From the NCBI GenBank assembly GCA_016286165.1, contig JAEESE010000003.1, forward strand, positions 62,001 through 126,000: DNA of 64,000 nt, read 5' to 3'. This stretch comes from Bacteroidaceae bacterium (lineage in GTDB: Bacteria > Bacteroidota > Bacteroidia > Bacteroidales > Bacteroidaceae). Of the stretch, positions 60,423 through 64,000 are shown piece by piece. The position numbers and the translations under genes were made by a program. Position 1 is the stretch's first letter. Each line of letters starts with the position of its first letter. The notes beneath the pieces were generated by a model that saw only the letters and a program-made list of their open reading frames with translations, was not told the DNA's origin and did no database searches.

Positions 60423-60444
60423 GAATGTATAGGCTTTAGTATGG

Positions 60445-62115
60445 ATGAAACGTTATAATAATATGTATTTACACAAAAGTCTTCTGCTAATCTCGCTGCC
60501 CGCAACGCCGTTGCTGGCGCAAGGGGCAACCACAGCCGACGGCTCGGGCAGTAAAGTTCAGCCTGATCAGCGTCCGAACATTGTATATATAATGACCGAC
60601 GACCACACTGCACAGATGATGTCGTGCTACGACCGTAGGTTCATAGAGACACCTAACCTCGACCGTATTGCTGCCGACGGTGTGCGTTTCACACACAGCT
60701 ACGTTGCCAACTCCCTATCGGGCCCCAGCCGTGCCTGTATGCTTACGGGCAAGCATAGTCACAAAAACGGCTTTACCAACAACGAACACGGCATCTTCGA
60801 CGGATCGCAGCAAACCATGCCCAAGCTCCTGCGTGCCGCCGGCTACGAAACGGCCCTAATAGGCAAATGGCACCTCGTGAGTACGCCAACCGGTTTCGAC
60901 CATTGGGAAATATTGCCGGCGCAGGGCGACTACTATAATCCACAATTCATACACATGGACGGCACGCGTGCAGTGGACAGCGGCTATGTCACCCGTATCA
61001 TCACAGACAAAGCTTTAGAGTGGATAGAGGGAAGAAGACCCACCTCCAACCCTTTCGCCCTATTTATTCACCATAAGGCATGTCACCGTGCCTGGCTGCC
61101 AGCCCTCGAAGATTTGCGTCTATACGAAGATCGCACGTTCCCGTTGCCGCCTGAGTTCCATGATGACTATGCAGGGCGCGAGGCTGCAGGGCGTACGGAG
61201 ATGGAGATAGGTAAGGACATGGATATCGTTTACGACACGAAGATGTTCGTCTCGCCCACTGAGACGCCCCGCACACGCTTGTCGGCCTCTTACCAGGGTA
61301 TGATAGGGCGCCTCTCTAAGGGTGAGCGCCAGCGCTACGATGATTTCTACGTGCCTCTCTCTCGCCAGTTCTACGAGCGCTGGGGCAAGGATTACAATTT
61401 CCTGCCACAGCAGTCGCAGAGCTCTATGTCCGGGAGTCGCGATGCCGAGTTGCTCGAATGGAAATACCAGCGTTATATGCGCGACTATGCCAAGGTGGTG
61501 CACGAACTCGACGTTCAGGTGGGCCGTGTGCTTGACTACCTCGAGGAGAAGGGCCTGCTGGACAACACTCTCGTTGTCTACACCTCCGACCAAGGTTTCT
61601 ATATGGGCGAGCACGGATGGTTTGACAAACGTTTCATGTACGAGGAGAGCCTCTCCACACCGCTCGTAATGCACCTGCCGAAAGGTCTTGAACGCCGCGG
61701 AATAATCGATGAAATGGTGCAAAATATCGACTATGCGCCCACTTTCCTTGAACTTGCAGGTGTTCCTGTTCCAGCCGACATACAGGGCGTCTCACTGGTG
61801 CCTCTGCTCAAGGGTAAGGCCGCTTCGAAGCAAGATAAGCAGAAGATCAAACACTGGCGCGATGCCATATACTATCATTACTACGAATACCCCGCCGAGC
61901 ATGATGTGCGTCGTCATTACGGCATCCGTACCGACCGCTACAAACTCATCCATTTCTATGGCCACGATGTCAACTCATGGGAGCTCTTCGACCTGAAGAA
62001 CGACCCTCATGAGATGCATAACCTCTATGGGCAGCCCGGAGTGGAACGACTACAGCGCGATATGCATCACCGCCTCGAACTGCTCCAAATACAATACGAC
62101 GATCCGCAGAGGTAA
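60445..62115 (+). CDS. Sulfatase of the serine type (S1 family)
   Basis: 556 residues with a secretion signal ending LLAQG. The sulfatase site is S92 in SGPSRACMLTGKH (S-x-P-S-R), so the formylglycine would derive from serine and requires the radical-SAM maturase, expected elsewhere in the genome. DDHTAQMM carries metal ligands, GKWHLVSTPTGFDH the Lys/His pair, and YTSDQGFYMGEHGWFDKR the second metal site. The overall arrangement resembles S1_11-like N-acetylglucosamine-6-sulfatases, but that is not certain. The gene is monocistronic; the -7 box is not clear. Confidence 0.9.
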   Translation: MKRYNNMYLHKSLLLISLPATPLLAQGATTADGSGSKVQPDQRPNIVYIMTDDHTAQMMSCYDRRFIETPNLDRIAADGVRFTHSYVANSLSGPSRACMLTGKHSHKNGFTNNEHGIFDGSQQTMPKLLRAAGYETALIGKWHLVSTPTGFDHWEILPAQGDYYNPQFIHMDGTRAVDSGYVTRIITDKALEWIEGRRPTSNPFALFIHHKACHRAWLPALEDLRLYEDRTFPLPPEFHDDYAGREAAGRTEMEIGKDMDIVYDTKMFVSPTETPRTRLSASYQGMIGRLSKGERQRYDDFYVPLSRQFYERWGKDYNFLPQQSQSSMSGSRDAELLEWKYQRYMRDYAKVVHELDVQVGRVLDYLEEKGLLDNTLVVYTSDQGFYMGEHGWFDKRFMYEESLSTPLVMHLPKGLERRGIIDEMVQNIDYAPTFLELAGVPVPADIQGVSLVPLLKGKAASKQDKQKIKHWRDAIYYHYYEYPAEHDVRRHYGIRTDRYKLIHFYGHDVNSWELFDLKNDPHEMHNLYGQPGVERLQRDMHHRLELLQIQYDDPQR

Positions 62116-62195
62116 GACATATTTCTTCGGCGTTAACCTCGTTTCCCCCTCTTACGGCTAATTATACGGAATCTAAGTATTTCTAATACCCTAAT

Positions 62196-62256
62196 AACAC
62201 GACCTGTCGTATCGTAAAATACGTCAGGTCGTGTTGGCTTGTACGACCATCCGTGT
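62196..62256. repeat. Palindrome, ACGACCGGTCGT family (locus D)
   Basis: AACACGACCTGTCGTAT (62196-62212) is an inverted repeat of ATACGTCAGGTCGTGTT (62219-62235) with one mismatch; a single GTACGACCATCCGTG half-unit follows. It lies between the sulfatase stop and the secDF terminator. Confidence 0.75.
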
Positions 62257-62265
62257 TTCCGCTTG

Positions 62266-62300
62266 AAAAAAAACAGCGCGGGGAGGGAATCCCCGCGCTG
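62266..62300 (-). terminator. Terminator of secDF
   Basis: Minus strand CAGCGCGGGGA stem with matching TCCCCGCGCTG (62274-62300) followed by TTTTTTTT. Confidence 0.85.
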
Positions 62301-62326
62301 CTTATATATATAATTAATGTGTACTA

Positions 62327-64000
62327 TTAAGCCTTGGCTTCTTCTTCCTTGATCTTGCGACCCATGACGAGGTAAGCCACGGGAGCGGCAATGAACATGG
62401 AGGTGAGGGTACCGATGATAACACCGAGCATCATGGCGAAGGCGAAGCTGCGGATGCTGGCACCGCCGAATGCGAAGATGAACAGCAGAACGATCAACGT
62501 GGATACGGAGGTGTTGATGGTACGTGTGAGGGTTGCGTTCAGCGACTGGTTGAAGAGCAGCTGCTTGTCGCGCTTGGGATAGAGGCCGAGGTTCTCGCGG
62601 ATACGGTCGAAGACCACCACCTTATCGTTGATAGAGTAACCGATACAGGTCAGCAGGGCACCGATAAATGTCTGGTCGATCTCGAGTGAGAACGGCATCC
62701 AGCCCCAGCAAGCACTGTACATACCGAGGATGAAGATGGTGTCGACTGTCAGAGCGGTGATAGCGCCTACGGAGAAGGCTACGTTGCGGAAGCGAACGAG
62801 GATGTAGACGAAGATGACGATGAGCGCCAGGATGACGCTGACGATAGCGCCACGGGTGATGTTCTCAGCGATAGAAGGTCCTACCTTCTGTGAACTAATG
62901 ATGGAGCCGCCGGCACGCTCGTCGCGGTTGATGAAGTTGTCGACAGTGAGATCATTGCTCAGCTGACCACCAGCCTTGAGAACGTCGAAGAGCTTCTGCT
63001 CGATCTCGGAGTCTACTTCCATACCGTCCTCGTCGATACGGTAGTTGGTGGAGATACGGAGTGTCTTGCCTTCGGTACCGAGGGCGATGACGCTGGTATT
63101 CGACTCGGGGAAGGCCTCTGCGAAGAGAGGACGTACGCTCTCAGGTGATACCTCCTTCTCGAAGAGCACAACGAAGTTACGACCGCCGGTGAAGTCGATG
63201 GAGCGTGAGAAGCCGCGAACGGCCCAACTCAGGATGCTAAGCAATACGATGACACCGAAGATTATGAACGAGCGCTTGTAGGCTCCCATGAAGTTGAAGT
63301 TGGTATTGGAGAGGAACTTGCGGCTCAGCGGTGTGGTGAAGGTGAGGTCGAGCCACTTATCCTTGGACATCTTGGTGTCGAATACTACGCGTGTGAGATA
63401 TACAGCGGTAAAGAATGAGATGACGATACCGATGATGTAGGTGGTGGCGAAACCGCGGATGGGGCCTGTACCGAAGTAGTAGAGGATGATACCGGTGAGA
63501 ACACTGGTGACATTGGAGTCGATGATAGCGCTGAAGGCGTTGCTGTAGCCAGCCTGCATAGCCTGGCGTACGGGCTTGCCGCTGCGCATCTCTTCCTTAG
63601 TGCGCTCGAAGATAAGCACGTTGGCGTCGACGGCCATACCCAGCGTGAGCACCATACCTGCGATACCGCTCAGTGTAAGAGCAGCCTGGAACGAGGTGAG
63701 GATGCCGAGGATGAAGAAGAGGTTGAACAGCAGGGCGCAGTTGGCAACCATACCGGGACGGAAGCCGTACATGAGCACCATGTAGATCATCAGGGCTATG
63801 AAGGCCAGGATGACGGAGATAAAGCCCTGACGGATGGATTCCTTACCGAGAGTAGGACCTACGATTTCCTCGCTGACAATGTTTGCTGGGGCAGGCATCT
63901 TACCGGACTTGAGCACATTGGCCAAGTCGCGGGTGTCCTCAGCAGTGAAGTTACCGGTAATCTGGCTGTTACCGCCGGTGATCTCGTTCTGCACGTTAGG
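62327..64000 (-). CDS. secDF: Protein translocase SecDF fusion, C-terminal part (5' end outside window)
   Basis: The frame runs to the window edge; 557 residues are visible. The SecD C-terminal region comes first (GSKNLANVLKSGKMPAPANIV-like end of the periplasmic domain, then six helices with VNANVLIFERTKEEM-like DANVLIFERTKEEM). SecF follows: IDFTGGRNFVVLFE, its small periplasmic domain, and six helices with DKVVVFDRIRENL. SecD-SecF fusions are normal in Bacteroidetes. The complex uses the proton gradient to help pull exported proteins through SecYEG. Its strong terminator is at 62266-62300. Confidence 0.96.
   Translation of the reverse strand, partial: PNVQNEITGGNSQITGNFTAEDTRDLANVLKSGKMPAPANIVSEEIVGPTLGKESIRQGFISVILAFIALMIYMVLMYGFRPGMVANCALLFNLFFILGILTSFQAALTLSGIAGMVLTLGMAVDANVLIFERTKEEMRSGKPVRQAMQAGYSNAFSAIIDSNVTSVLTGIILYYFGTGPIRGFATTYIIGIVISFFTAVYLTRVVFDTKMSKDKWLDLTFTTPLSRKFLSNTNFNFMGAYKRSFIIFGVIVLLSILSWAVRGFSRSIDFTGGRNFVVLFEKEVSPESVRPLFAEAFPESNTSVIALGTEGKTLRISTNYRIDEDGMEVDSEIEQKLFDVLKAGGQLSNDLTVDNFINRDERAGGSIISSQKVGPSIAENITRGAIVSVILALIVIFVYILVRFRNVAFSVGAITALTVDTIFILGMYSACWGWMPFSLEIDQTFIGALLTCIGYSINDKVVVFDRIRENLGLYPKRDKQLLFNQSLNATLTRTINTSVSTLIVLLFIFAFGGASIRSFAFAMMLGVIIGTLTSMFIAAPVAYLVMGRKIKEEEAKA

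Noticed and set aside
60236..60439. 67-codon ORF upstream of the sulfatase
   Set aside because: Its sequence is made of dispersed repeats also found at 58184 and 55354.

Overview
The window looks like chromosomal DNA of a gut or rumen Bacteroidales, most likely a Prevotella-type organism (Prevotellaceae). The grounds are the Bacteroidetes promoter signature (-7 TAnnTTTG with TTTG about 19 bp upstream) found ahead of many genes, a SusC/SusD pair, a periplasmic-sensor hybrid two-component regulator, C-terminal tails of the type IX secretion (T9SS) kind, and a fused SecD-SecF. The genus is inferred, not proven.

Positions 1-8115 are an A+T-richer accessory island. It opens with a truncated HAD/phosphoribosyltransferase/zinc-ribbon gene directly followed by a DprA-like gene, a possible nucleic-acid-sensing or defence module. 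Then come a small ORF, a retropepsin-like protease, gene debris, membrane proteins, an ADP-ribosylglycohydrolase, two metallophosphoesterases, a membrane-anchored DEDDh exonuclease and an ABC-type ATPase. The 5' ends of both metallophosphoesterase genes are duplicated about 1.9 kb upstream, so each cargo block is bracketed by direct repeats. Positions 8116-9176 hold only repeats: a palindromic MITE-like element, a second element with 20-bp inverted ends, and a cluster of GATACGACCGGTCGTATC-like palindromes.

Positions 9177-43396 contain a TrhA-type membrane protein and then a large polysaccharide/glycan utilisation locus. It comprises GH3 and GH29 glycosidases, SusD, SusC, a GH2 enzyme, a GH76 + GH18 (endo-glycosidase-like) fusion, a LamG-containing protein, a CotH-kinase/lamin-tail protein, a GH43, a DUF4965 glutaminase-family protein, another GH43, and the hybrid two-component system that probably controls it. 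The enzyme mix suggests mannose-rich, fucosylated N-glycans or glycoproteins. Several of the enzymes carry T9SS-like C-terminal tails, and a PorE-like T9SS lipoprotein follows the regulator.

Positions 43509-64000 are mostly core genes: the PorE-like protein, a CorA-type transporter with a potentially structured leader, a DUF349 protein, an RND efflux operon (adaptor, pump, TolC), a Tat-exported phosphoesterase overlapping a DUF3267 membrane protease, folA, thyA, an NlpC/P60 peptidase, a serine-type sulfatase and the C-terminal part of SecDF. Short dispersed repeats recur between genes. I found no tRNA, rRNA, CRISPR array or intact transposase.
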